Assembly (NCBI GenBank): GCA_050084985.1
Contig: JBITNC010000001.1
Location: 82,398,001 to 82,462,000 of the forward strand
Origin: Nageia nagi
Taxonomy: Eukaryota; Pinophyta
Direction of reading: 5' to 3'
DNA: 64,000 nt
Part shown: piece by piece, positions 24,640 through 36,300 of the stretch
How the letters are laid out: the number at the start of each line of letters is the position of its first letter
Numbering within the stretch: position 1 is the stretch's first letter
Made by a program: the position numbers and the translations under genes
Notes under the pieces: generated by a model
The model's input: only the letters and a program-made list of their open reading frames with translations
Database searches by the model: none
What the model was told of the DNA's origin: nothing

Positions 24640-25244
24640 CACTTAGTGGGTTGCCTCTTTGACTATTGATAGATGCACATTTTTCATTTTCTATATCAAG
24701 GAGGTATTAGAAAATATCTTCAATTGAAATAGGATTTTGATCACCATTGCTAGAAATACCTTTAGGTGCCCATTCTCTAACACCATCATTGAATCTATTT
24801 CTAGTGATATCATTGAAATATACAATTACAATAGGATCTACATATGCCAATTTCTTTTACATGAGCAAGAATATTATCCATGTTTATCACACTTATAAAC
24901 AAAAGATCAAATTCTCCAAAAATTTTAGGGTTTTTGGTTCAAGATAAGCCTTTAAAAAAAGAAGGTACATGCAAAAAATATCAAGTTCACTAAATATTGA
25001 TACTAAAATTAACTAGGCCTAATCTTAATCAATGTAAATAGTATTAAACATGCACTATATCAATAACAATAATAATATTAAAATGATATATGAATTACAA
25101 TGCATTATTGATAGACTCAACTTATCTATCAAGAGTAGGGATAAGAGACTAAGAAACCTATGTACTTACCTAGGAAGATGGAAATCACAATAGTAATAGG
25201 TCATGCATGTTGATGGACAACTCATAACAAGATCCCAATACAAT
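24640..25244. other. Intergenic DNA left of element C
   Basis: AT-rich sequence without recognised genes; it may be more of the gypsy relic's 5' part on the minus strand, but I cannot read a domain. It ends with the AAAAT target site of element C (25245-25249). Confidence 0.4.
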
Positions 25245-25249
25245 AAAAT

Positions 25250-25733
25250 TGTTAGAATTTGTAATGAAATATTGTAAATATCTAAAACTCCTTGTAAATT
25301 CAATTAATCACTTAAGGGTATGTAGATACCTTAAGATATTAATTGAATTCTTTAATATGTAGACTTTGACTTTACCAAAGTGGTTAGTTGGTAGGTTAAA
25401 GTTAGGTGATACATTTATTGTAACCCTAACCTTACCCTTGGGTTAAAGGGAGGTTAGGGAGGTGCTCTCAAGCTATAAATAGAGGGCCTCTCCTCTTGTA
25501 ACATAACTAAGTTCTTGGAGTAAGATTACTCTACTAGTTGTGTAGGAGAGGAAGAGAATAGTTGTAAGAGGGGCATACTTGAGAATTGAGATACTAGTTG
25601 TGGATGTACTCCCAAGGAGGGAGGAACCACATTGCACTTGTGTTATCTTGAGTGATTATGTTATCTTGTGTATGATTGAGTTTCCTATTCTTAGGTCCTT
25701 GAGGATTTGTTTAGATATAGTTCAAATCCTTCA
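25250..25733 (+). repeat. 5' LTR of element C
   Basis: 484 bp, TGTTAGAATTTG to AAATCCTTCA. TATA box TATAAATAG from 25474. Inverted repeat CCCTAACCT (25424-25432) / AGGTTAGGG (25451-25459) just upstream. Confidence 0.93.
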
Positions 25734-25750
25734 ATTGGTATCAGAGCCTT

Positions 25751-25862
25751 GTTGTGGAAGCTCTTCTTCTTTGTGTAGAAGCTCTTCTTGGTGTGGAAGC
25801 TCTTCTTCTTTGTGTAGAAGCTCTTCTTGGTGTGGAAGCTCTTCTTTTGGTGTGGAAGCTAC
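25751..25862 (+). repeat. Short tandem repeat just after the primer-binding site of element C
   Basis: Six imperfect copies of a GTGTGGAAGCTCTTCTT-type unit, alternating with a longer TTCTTTGTGTA variant. Element D has fewer copies at 41147-41222 and A has one. The copy number varies within the short exon-like stretch before the putative splice donor. Confidence 0.7.
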
Positions 25863-26278
25863 ATCTTGGAGGTTCTTCATCCTTCTTCATTCCTCATCTT
25901 ACACCCCATTGGTGAGGTAAATTTTTAAGAAAAGGTATAAATTTCCTCCTCATTTGGTCATTTTTTTTGGATTACTACATAATGCTACTAACACATTATT
26001 TGCTATGTGTTAGTTCTTTTTTAAGTTGTGATTAACAAATTGCAATTTTTTACTAATCCTCTATGTTACTTGCAATTTTTAAATTGCTATAGTTCTTTTA
26101 AAAAGGGTTAGTATACAAAAATTGTATTTTTTTCTTATTATATTGAACTTAAATGTATGTGTTGGTTCAATTATTTGATTAAATACCAATATATGATGAA
26201 AAATTGCAATATATACTAACATTTTTTATGTTAGTGGTATTATGTTATTACTATTTACTTAAAAAATAGTAATATATT

Positions 26279-27744
26279 TGTAGATTCCTACATAGTAAAT
26301 CCTTGAAGTAAAGCCCCGGGGTACTCTACTTCAATCATGGATTTATTTTAAGATCCCCGGGAGTTTTTCCGGAGCAGATAAAGCAGCCCTGAGTCAGAGC
26401 AAAGTTTCCCGGAATGGAATGGAGACGTTGCGGAGGATAAGATAGTCATATTTTGGTGAAGACCGGATTTCGGAACAAAATGATGTCAGCAAGGCGGTCA
26501 GATTTCGGCAAGGACCAAGTTCCGGAAAAGACGAAGTAAGCACAAGTGTATCCGGGAAATAAAGCATTCCGGATATATGAAGATGACGTCTGCAAGGAGT
26601 AACTTCGTATCCGGAGCCTTTGAGTAAAGCATTCCGGAGAAATAAGAGGGTGACGTCAGCAGGTAGCGACTTAGTATCCGGAGCCATAAAGGAAAACATT
26701 CCGGAGGAAAGAAAGATGACGTCACAGGCGAAACGACGTTCACATTTTGAATAAGAACCGGAGTCCGGAGATGATGAGTTCATCAAAGGGAACTAAAAAG
26801 CCCGGAACAGATGACATCAGCAAAGAGCAATTTAGTGTCCGGAGCCAGTGAATAAAGAAGTCCGGAGATTCAAGGCTGACGTCAGGCGAAGGGGAAAGAT
26901 TAACATTTGGGATTAAGACCGCGTCCAGAGGAAAATAGGCCGCAATGAAAGATCGAAGAGTCCGAGTTGGAGAATTGAACATTCCGGGAGAGAAGGAAGT
27001 CTGCAAAATACCTGAGCGCCATCATCAGGAACCGAATCGTCGGCGATCTGCCCAATTTTGTAACAGTCGGCCAAGTGTCATATGTAGGTGATATCAGTTC
27101 AAGAAGGCCAGAATCTTGCGGCCGTTTTGTAAACGTTTCTATTCTGTAATCTTGTAACTGTTATTAATACAATATAAATATATGAAAATAAAGAGAAACT
27201 AGGGTCGGAAGCCTAGTATTGCCCTTTTCATTTGTTCTCGAAGACCTGTAGCTTCAGTCCGGTACTATGAAACCATCTTGACCTTTCTTGTCTAGCACTC
27301 GTAATTGTTATTCTTAATTTGGTTACATTGTGGCAGCTTAGCTTGTTTCCTGAGTAATAGTTGCGGGTTGCTAGTATAACTGTGTCTGCTACATGGTAGA
27401 GTAGAAGCTGGGGAGCTATTCAGAGAGTGAGAACTTGTTCTGTGGCTGCGACACTAGATTCAGGCCAAGGTTTCGCACACTGCGAAAGCCCGCGCTGAAC
27501 TAGTGATCTACCCCTTTGCTTTCTCTCTCGTTACCCTATCCCTTTACTTCCTTTCTTGTTACCCTATCCTTTTGCTTGAATCTCTCGCTCCCTACTCTTT
27601 TTATCTCTTTCCTGTTACTTTTTCTTTACCCAATGGATAAGGAACCGGCCTTCTCCGGAGATCAGGCTGCGTCCCACAGTCTGTTCGTGAACTACTTTGG
27701 TTAAGATTGTTCCAGGCGCACATATTACACAATCTCAATCAACA
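26279..27744 (+). repeat. 5' LTR of element E, with bZIP-site/TCCGGA array
   Basis: U3 is built of degenerate tandem units each carrying TCCGGA palindromes and a TGACGTCA-like word. These lie at 26481 (TGATGTCA), 26584 (TGACGTC), 26651, 26717 and 26877 (TGACGTCA) and 26812 (TGACATCA), about 65-100 bp apart. TGACGTCA is a binding site for plant TGA/bZIP factors. TATA box TATAAATA at 27173-27180. A 24-codon-scale open frame starts at 27633 (MDKEPAFSGDQ) and stops inside the LTR. CpG is frequent, unlike the flanks, fitting a young sequence. Confidence 0.88.
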
Positions 27745-27891
27745 GTATTTCTTTTTGGCACGCCCGGTGGGACACGAAGAAATTTATTGGCGACTCTGCT
27801 GAAGCACCATCCATGGTATGTACTAAAGCAAATTATTTGTGAGTATCATAGGTGCTTTGAACCTGTCATTTTCTTTTGCAATCTAGAGTTT

Positions 27892-28832
27892 ATGTGGACA
27901 AGATCTAAAACTAGAGCAGCAAAAGAAACACCGGAGTTTGGGAAGTTAGATACTCCTAGGAGAAAGACCCTGATCAAGTCCAAGTCTCTGAATAGTATCG
28001 ACTCCCTAAAATCCTTTATCAAGCCAGAACCATCCAATCTTCATACTAGAGATACCTTCCCTAGAATGGCTAATCCAGCTCAGAATATTTATCCGGAATG
28101 GGACAATGGGGTACCCATAGCTCTGGCGGTATTACATGATATCCCAGCAAATGTTTTTAAAACCCTTCCGGAGTTTGATGCAACTTCAGAAAAAACGGCT
28201 TATGAGCACTGTGTGGATGTAGCCGGCCTAGCAAAGATTCACAATATTCAGCATGAAGATATTATGGTGAGATTACTGGCTCAGTCTTTCAAAGGAAAGG
28301 TCCTGGATTGGTACAGGGGCCTTTCTAATGGATCCATCAGTACCTGGGCTCAACTGGCAGAGCCCTTTATCCTGGAGTTTAATGAACTAGGGATCCCTTT
28401 TCTCTGCTCACTCAGTTCACGTCAATCAAAAGGTTTGAACAAGAGAACATCCTGGATTTCAACATTAGATTCCAGAGAACGTGGACGAGAGTACCCATGC
28501 CAGTCAGGCCTCAGCAGTTTCAAGCTTTGATGTATTACCTGAGAGCCTTTCCTCCGGATCTCTCTCTGCAAATCCAAAATTCCGGAGTGAATACCTTTCC
28601 GGAGGTCTATAGACAAGCAGTATATGCTGAATCATGCCTTATTGCAGTTGGGAAATTACCAAGCCGTATGCCAATGCCCTATTTCCCAATAACCACAACA
28701 CAACAGCAGATTTGGAGACCTCCAGTAATCAGTTCAGCTCCACCTCTGGCTAGCATCCCCACCCCTGTCCAACAGTGGCCAGTATCGACGTTCGAGAATC
28801 AACTCTGGATACTTTCGGAGAAGGGGAGTTAG
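27892..28832 (+). CDS. Gag-like protein of element E (frameshifted)
   Basis: The frame from the ATG at 27892 (MWTRSKTRAAKETPE) runs to a retrotransposon-gag core with WYRGLSNGSISTWAQL, typical of plant gypsy gag (W-RGL--GSI-SW--L). Near 28405 the homologous reading moves to another frame, continuing through TQFTSIKRFEQENILDF and MPVRPQQFQALMYYLRAF to a TAG at 28830-28832. So one small indel splits the gene. No zinc knuckle is visible and no pol follows. A short GT-AG interval (GTATGT at 27816, CTAG at 27886) just before the ATG may be a 71-nt intron. In life the protein would pack element RNA into virus-like particles; this copy is probably non-functional unless the shift is a sequencing error. 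Confidence 0.75.
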
Positions 28833-29000
28833 TATTGAAATAAAGCCGAACAGTGGGAGCACAAAAAAAAAAAAAAAATCTAAGTGGTTCCGGAGCTTAT
28901 GTAGTAGATAAATGCATCGGCATTATTTTGGTATTATTTTTGACTGGGCTCCAAATTTCTCTTTGATAAAGGCGAAATTTTCCCTCAGAGGTCGCCATAA
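28833..29000 (+). other. Post-gag tail of element E
   Basis: A 17-A run lies at about 28862-28878, followed by TCCGGAGC and AT-rich sequence. No pol domain and no standard polypurine tract are present before the 3' LTR at 29001. Confidence 0.6.
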
Positions 29001-30590
29001 TGTAGATTCCTACATAGTAAATCCTTGAAGTAAAGCCCCGGGGTACTCTACTTCAATCATGGATTTATTTTAAGATCCCCGGGAGTTTTTCCGGAGCAGA
29101 TAAAGCAGCCCTGAGTCAGAGCAAAGTTTCCCAGAATGGAATGGAGACGTTGCGGAGGATAAGATAGTCATATTTTGGTGAAGACCGGATTTCGGAACAA
29201 AATGATGTCAGCAAGGCGGTCAGATTTCGGCAAGGACCAAGTTCCGGAAAAGACGAAGTAAGCACAAGTGTATCCGGGAAACAAAGCATTCCGGATATAT
29301 GAAGATGACGTCTGCAAGGAGTAACTTCGTATCCGGAGCCTTTGAGTAAAGCATTCCGGAGAAATAAGAGGGTGACATCAGCAGGTAGCGACTTAGTATC
29401 CGGAGCCATAAAGGAAAACATTCCGGAGGAAAGAAAGATGACGTCACAGGCGAAACGACGTTCACATTTTGAATAAGAACCGGAGTCCGGAGATGATGAG
29501 TTCATCAAAGGGAACTAAAAAGCCCGGAACAGATGACATTAGCAAAGAGAAATTTAGCATCCGGAACCAGCGAGCGGGAAATTTCGGAGATTCAAAGGTG
29601 ACGTCACAAGGAGATATAAAGTTTACATTCATAAAGCAAACCGGAGCCCGGAATGGATGACATCATCAAGGAGCAATTTAGTGTCCGGAGCCAGTGAATA
29701 AAGAAGTCCGGAGATTCAAGGTTGACGTCAGGCGAAGGGGAAAGATTAACATTTGGGATTAAGACCGCGTCCAGAGGAAAATAGGCCGCAATGAAAGATC
29801 GAAGAGTCCGAGTTGGAGAATTGAACATTCCGGAGAGAAGGAAGTCTGCAAAATACCTGAGCGCCATCATCAGGGAACCGAATCGTCGGCGATCTGCCCA
29901 ATTTTGTAACAGTCGGCCAAGTGTCATATGTAGGTGATATCAGTTCAAGAAGGCCAGAATCTTGCGGCCGTTTTGTAAACGTTTCTATTCTGTAATCTTG
30001 TAACTGTTATTAATACAGTATAAATATATGAAAATAAAGAGAAACTAGGGTCGGAAGCCTAGTATTGCCCTTTTCATTTGTTCTCGAAGACCTGTAGCTT
30101 CAGTCCGGTACTATGAAACCATCTTGACCTTTCTTGTCTAGCACTCGTAATTGTTATTCTTAATTTGGTTACATTGTGGCAGCTTAGCTTGTTTCCTGAG
30201 TAATAGTTGCGGGTTGCTAGTATAACTGTGTCTGCTACATGGTAGAGTAGAAGCTGGGGAGCTATTCAGAGAGTGAGAACTTGTTCTGTGGCTGCGACAC
30301 TAGATTCAGGCCAAGGTTTCGCACACTACGAAAGCCCGCGCTGAACTAGTGATCTACCCCTTTGCTTTCTCTCTCGTTACCCTATCCCTTTACTTCCTTT
30401 CTTGTTACCCTATCCTTTTGCTTGAATCTCTCGCTCCCTACTCTTTTTATCTCTTTCCTGTTACTTTTTCTTTACCCAATGGATAAGGAACCGGCCTTCT
30501 CCGGAGATCAGGCTGCGTCCCACAGTCTGTTCGTGAACTACTTTGGTTAAGATTGTTCCAGGCGCACATATTACACAATCTCAATCAACA
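29001..30590 (+). repeat. 3' LTR of element E, one array unit longer
   Basis: Matches 26279-27744 but has an extra block of about 124 bp (about 29533-29656) with another TCCGGA-type word, a TGACGTCA (29598 on) and a TGACATCA. TATA box at 30019-30026. The two LTRs of one insertion should start identical, so a unit was gained or lost after insertion, or during reverse transcription. Confidence 0.9.
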
Positions 30591-30747
30591 ATATTATTGT
30601 GAAATTTCTCCTACATATACTACCATTTTTTATGTTAATGGTATTTTTTAGTGAGGCATGAACAATTAAAAAAAATTTAGAAAGGAGGACAATTTTTTTA
30701 GTTCTACCACAATTTTAGGGGCACAATAATATATTAATGGCACCATA

Positions 30748-30794
30748 ATATATATATTTTATTTTAAATTTGTTTAAAATATAGTCAAAATTAT

Positions 30795-30836
<42 letters not shown>

Positions 30837-30970
30837 AAATTTGTTTAAAATCCAAAATATATATATATATATATTTTATATTTTAAATCTATTTAAAATG
30901 TAATTAATATATATATATATATATATTTTATATTTTAAATTCGTTTAAAATATAAATCAAAAAAATATAT
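30748..30970 (+). repeat. AT-microsatellite tandem units in leader of element C
   Basis: Three units of about 60-70 bp, each an (AT)n run followed by TTTTAAATTTGTTTAAAAT or a close variant. A related but more mutated set is in element D at about 41770-41915, so the structure predates both insertions. Confidence 0.75.
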
Positions 30971-31181
30971 AGGGGGCGGGTCAGGGCAAATACAAAATCA
31001 ATTATTGTTATCACGATTGTTAAAAATTAAATCGTATCAATTTTATTCAATGATGGGGGGGGTCAAATACAAATCGTGCGACCTCTGGTGGCGACCACCA
31101 CCACTCGCACTCCTCTGGCTCCTCCGCCCACGTGATGCTGCAGCCCTCATCCTTGGTGGCTCCTCCCATTGCAGCCATGAT

Positions 31182-31403
31182 TTTTGGACTGTAATGCTCA
31201 CCATACGAACGTAAAGGAGACGTTGATAAGGTCCATGCATTGTTTGAACCCCACTGCACTGCTCATCGGATACGTACACACCAGGCTCTTCATCCTACCA
31301 CCTCCTCCCTCGTCAGTTGGGCATGACCAGGAAGCACAGACCAACGTACATAATTGTTTTCCTAGATGCTAATGCAGACACCATTTCATAGCTTGCTATG
31401 CTC
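31182..31403 (+). pseudogene. Probable captured PPR-gene fragments in leader of element C
   Basis: 31182-31199 reads FWTVML. A frame change leads to 31210-31248, read as RKGDVDKVHALFE. These resemble the W-xx-MI and G-xxx-KA-xLF parts of plant PPR repeats. 31374-31403 reads ADTIS, a stop where PPR motifs have Trp (TAG for TGG), then LAML, again PPR-like. The pieces are short and broken, so this is weaker than the fragment in D. The GC-richer segment around it (about 31040-31960) has no other assignment. Confidence 0.4.
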
Positions 31404-32232
31404 ACCCACCTGCACACGATAATGGCAGCATCGAGCAAGTCTGTAACTTGTTTGCTATGTTGCATAGTTGAGAAAGGTTGCATCCAGCCAATTTCATTCC
31501 TCGAAGCCTCACTTGCATTGCTTGTATGCATTTAATCATTGCTAGTATTCTGCTTCTCATCATAATTTATGGTATCCTGTAGCATTAATCTTTCATCTGC
31601 CCAATTTTGAGATGCTGAGGTAGATGGTTCCACCTTTCATAATGTAATCTCGAGACATCACCGCCACCGTTGCATGGATTCCAATGATCGTAGACTCTAC
31701 ACCATCGTGTAGCCTCTTTATCTATCCTCCCTCGCTGCCCTGCAATCGTGACTTGGGTGGTCAACAGCCGCCCCACGTGCCTCATACGGCCTCCACCCCC
31801 CTACGCAGCCTCCTTGCCACCTTAGACTCCCTCTGCAGTCCAGTCTCTCACACTCCACATGACTCACCACCCTTCTACACACTTTGGTCTCTCCTGCCAC
31901 CTCTGCCCAACCTCTCCACCTCCATGAGGCTTACACATGGCCCTTCAAATTTTTTTTATCAACTTTAGTTGTTGGGTATTTAAGTTTTTTACCCACTCCA
32001 AATTTGATTTGATTTTTTGCCTTAGTCCAACTTAAATATTTAAAGGTTTTTTCCCTAAGTCTTTTTTAAGTAAACAAAGGCTATATTTACTTCAACTAGA
32101 TACTTCATAGACCCTTTTTTTTAGGGATGACCCCTCAAGTGACCAATAGGGAGAAACCATACTTAAACATAATCTTTAGCATCCAAGTTGTTAGCACTTT
32201 AAGTAAAAATGGGGGGGATTTTTATAATTTTT

Positions 32233-32460
32233 TACTTAAATCTTTATGGATCTTGCATGCTAAAAAGATCTTGCATTTTACTTCAATCTTTATGGATCTT
32301 GCATGCTAAATAGATCTTGCATGTTACTTAAATCTTTATGGATCTTACATGCTAAATAGATCTTGCATGCTAAGTTTAAAATGCATGCATGTTACTTAAA
32401 TCTTTATGGATCTTACATGCTAAATAGATCTTGCATGCTAAGTTTAAAATGCATGCCTCT
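32233..32460 (+). repeat. Four-copy tandem repeat rich in TGCATG words, leader of element C
   Basis: Units of about 45-69 bp built on AAATCTTTATGGATCTT, GCATGCTAAATAGATCTTG and, in the last two, TTTAAAATGCATGC. Elements A and D have a single related stretch. Repeated CATGCATG-type words match RY elements bound by plant B3-domain factors, but this may simply reflect base composition. Confidence 0.75.
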
Positions 32461-33360
32461 TAACATTGTTAGGATTAAAGCATGCTTAATACTTAAATTT
32501 TTAAGTTAAATAATGCATGATGCATATTTGAAACTTAATTTTAAGTCATGGACTAATACATGTTTAAGTTATGGATTAATGCTAAGTAGGACTTAGCATT
32601 TGTAAAATTCATTATTTTTGAACTTGAGCAAAAATATGAAAAATGTAAAAGTCCTTTAGGGGTTAGTACAAAACCCATTGGACTCGATTTTGGACTCTTA
32701 AGGTTTCAAGTTCGTGTGGATGGAGTATTTTCACTTTACTTTATATTTTTGCACATTTGCTTTATACTTGCAAATACGTAAAAACTTGAAAGTAACCCCT
32801 AAAATGAACACATCCACATGTATTTTCCACAACATGACTTATTTGGGGAGCCACGAGGTGAGGATACGGCAGACTGGAGCCTTTTTAGTCCGAAGACCCA
32901 AGTGGTGGTAAGTCCGTCTTAATTGCCCCTAAGACCTCTCTTGGATTGGACATAACTCTATTAGGTGGACAGGCATGTGTGTAGTGATACCACATGTCCG
33001 CACGTCCATTCAGGGATTATCCTGATAACCTAGGAGGAAAACTGAAAACCTTAATCAAGATAATTAAAATGGTCGGTCCAAGATACGTCAGATCCTTAGA
33101 AAATAGTTAGTACTTCTCCTTGTGAGAGCATATTACTGACCAAGGTGAATTGGTTGAGGACTGGTAGTAACTGGGCTCCACCTTGCGGGCATCCAGGTGA
33201 AGGCCTAATTCTATATAAGAAAACAACCCCAACTTTATTCCTCTACAGATCGTGGTTATAAGTTTGCACATGTGGGACATGTTTACTTATGTTTGATTTG
33301 TATAGATGGGAACTTGTAAAAATTTGCATTCTTATTACATATTTATTTTTTGTACAGACA

Positions 33361-36300
33361 ATGGTTGAAACCTTCATACCCAAGCACATACTCGATGGTT
33401 CCAACTACAGCATATGGGAACCTCGTATGAGAGCTGAGTTACAGGAAAGGAAGCTATGGCAGATAGTAAATGAAGACCTAATCGCTCCTACAGATGAGAA
33501 GGCCCTTGAAATTTACAACTCAAAGAATGAGTTAGCAACCTCAATGATCTATCGTGCAGTTTTAGATGACATCCTTCTCATGATTTCTTCCTTGACATCA
33601 GCAAAAGAAGCTTGGGATAGACTAAAGAAAATTTACCTTGGGTCCAAATTTTCAAGAAGGTTCACCATTCTACAAAAGTTGTTCCAATATCGTCAAGGAG
33701 AAGATGAAAGTGCCTCAATCTACTTGAACAAAATCATTGACCTCAGGACATAACTGGTTGGTTATGGTGCAATTGGATCAATGATGATTTCATGATCTTC
33801 ATTATTCTTCAAAGCCTCTCTACAAAGTTCAGTAACTTTGTCACAGTTATGGAGACTAGGCTCGATGATGAAGAAGATGTTATCTCTCTTGACAACCTTT
33901 CTAGACTCCTTCTGAAGCATGAAGAAACTTTGAACAAGAAAATATTAAACATTTCTCCAAAGGATAATAGCATTGCTCTAGGAGCAACCAAAACTCCTTT
34001 AAAGAAGATGTTCAAACATTACAAATTCAAAGATAACAAATCCTCATCTACCATCAGGAAGCACGACAACTTCAAGCAAAGAAATGACAAAGCTAGATCA
34101 AGCAAACCAACACCTCAGGAAAAGTTTGATGGGAATTGTAACTTTTGTGGCATCTTTGGGCACAAAGAGTATGATTATCGTAAAAATAAATTTGCTCAAA
34201 AAGATAAGGGAAATGCAAATGTGAGAAATTTCAATAATAAAAAGAAGAACAAGCATGCTGCTTCTATTGCCTACTACTCAATGACTCAAACTATTTCTAA
34301 TGATTGGATTGTTGATTCAGGATGCACTAATCACATGTGTTATGAAAAGGGTAAGTTTGAAAATTTTCATAAGTACAACAAGGATACAGTTGTGATAGGT
34401 AATAATACAATCCTTGATGTTCAAGGAATAGGGAGTGTGAAGATTCATGGAAAGACTCTTGATAATGTCTTTTATGTGCCTAAACTAAGGATGAATCTCA
34501 TCTCTGTAATTCAAATTACAAGGAAAGGATGCTCATTTGAGTTTACCTCACACTCCTGGTGTGTTAAGAAAGGACTTGCCACCTTGATGAAAGGATCAGT
34601 AAAGGATGACCTTTATATTGTGGATCAAGTACCTTAAAGATTTGTCTTGCTGCAAATGTTTGTTCAAAAGGTAATCTTTGGCATCAACGATTAGGGCACC
34701 TTAACCACAAGAGTATTCAAGATATGAAAACTCAAGAACTTGTGGAAGGTTTACCTAATATTTCACCCACAATTGGTCTTTGTGAAAGGTGCATTATAGG
34801 AAAGATGAATAGGCAAAAGTTTGAAAAAGATAAGGCAACTCGGGCTACTCATGCTCTTCAGCTTGTGCATTCAGATTTGATGGGTCCTTTTCAGACTAAG
34901 TCCCTAGGGGGAGCTTCTTATGTTCTGACCTTAATTGATGACTTCAGTAGGATGACATTTGGTTATCTACTTGAGCACAAGGATCAAACTTTTGACAGGT
35001 TTAGAGACTTCAAGGCACTTGTTGAAAATCAAACTGATTTTAAGATCAAGATGCTGAGATCTGATAATGGGGGTGAATATAATAGCAATGAGTTTAACGA
35101 CTATTGTGTTAAACATGGGATTAAGCGACAATTCATAATCCCTTACACCCCTCAACAAAATGGAGTTGCTGAAAGGAAGAATTGCACCATTATGAAAATG
35201 GTAAGATGCATGTTGGGTAACCTTCCTAGTTTCTTATGGGGAGAAGCTGTTCACACTACTATTCACACCCTAAATAGGTGTCCTACTAAGGCATTTGAAG
35301 GTAAAACTCCATATGAAGCATGGACAGGAAAGAAACCTAACCTCTCACACTTCAGGGTCTTCAGTTGTGATGCATTTGCCTTCATTACCTCAGAGAAAAG
35401 AAAGAAGCTAGATAAACGATCAGAAAAATGCATCTTTGTGGGGTATGATAATCAGCATAGAGGTTACAGGCTCTACTCCTCATCCCATAAAATAGTCTTT
35501 ATTTCTAGGGATGTCAAGTTCAATGAACTTTTTGAGGATACGACCTCTAATGCTGAGGTGTCTAATTCAGATGATTCTTCGCCTGCACCTAACTGGTTGG
35601 ATGATCATGTAGAGAAGTCACCATAAGAGCAAAATTCTCTAGCACAGAGAATTACAAGGAGTATGACCTTGAATAACTCTTTATTTGCCAAAATTGATAA
35701 TACGCATGAGCCATCAACCTTCAAAGAAGCTTCCAAGCAAGAGTGTTGGATGGAAGCTATGAAAGTTGAGTATGAAGCACTCATGAAAAATGAAACTTGG
35801 GATTTGGTTCCTTATCCCAATGAGAAGAATGTGATTGGCAATAAATGGATATACAAGGTCAAGTACAATTCTGATGGAAAAATTGAAAAATATAAGGCAA
35901 GGTTAGTGGCCAAAGGATTTGCTCAGAAATATGGTATTGATTATGAGGAAACCTTTGCTCCTATGGCCAAGATGCCTATTGTTAGAATATTCTTTGCTCT
36001 TTTTGCAGCTCAAGGATGGAAAGCTTTTCAACTTGATGTCAAGAGTGCATTTCTCAATGGTGACTTGGATGTTGAAATCTACATGAATCAACCAGAAGGA
36101 TTTATTCCATAAGGAAAAGAGTCTCTTGTGTGTAAGCTAAAGAAGTCTTTGTATGGACTTAAACAAGCACCTAGAGCATGGTACAAGAAAATTTTAGGAT
36201 TCTTTGTAGATATTGGTTTTTCCAAGTGCTTCTCTGACTCAGATCTCTATGTACTCAATCAAGGAAAAGACATGGTCTTAATTATCCTTTATGTGGATGA

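Larger units (their letters stand above)
26279..30590 (+). mobile_element. Nested gag-only LTR retrotransposon E (non-autonomous, gypsy-like)
   Basis: LTRs at 26279-27744 (1466 bp) and 29001-30590 (1590 bp), TGTAGATTCC to AATCAACA, with exact target duplication ATATT (26274-26278 and 30591-30595). The internal region is only about 1.26 kb and encodes a gag-like protein but no protease, RT or integrase. This matches the TR-GAG class of non-autonomous elements, mobilised by a partner. Downstream of the 5' LTR is TTTGGCACGCCCGGTGGGAC, like the post-LTR motif of some plant gypsy elements. No clear polypurine tract abuts the 3' LTR; the nearest purine-rich run is about 28967-28979. Few LTR point differences (about nine) suggest a recent insertion, later than C. 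Confidence 0.9.
25917..33357 (+). other. Leader of element C, probable leader intron (contains element E)
   Basis: Donor GAG/GTAAAT (GT at 25917) and acceptor TTTTTTTGTACAG (33357), 3 nt before the gag ATG. Contents in order: AT-rich DNA; nested element E (26279-30590); three AT-rich units with (AT)n runs (about 30748-30970); a GC-richer segment with probable PPR fragments (about 31040-31960); a tandem repeat at 32233-32460; and the conserved pre-gag block (about 32797-33260). Confidence 0.55.

Noticed and set aside
25579-25920. 113-codon frame covering the end of the 5' LTR and leader of C
   Set aside because: Its Ser/Cys-rich part is just the translated short tandem repeat after the primer-binding site. 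The frame is not kept in A, B or D.
26394-26786. Minus-strand frames of 80-130 codons in both LTRs of E (also 29116-29508)
   Set aside because: They lie across the TCCGGA repeat array, which lacks stops by composition on that strand. No domain, and both copies are simply the LTR repeated.
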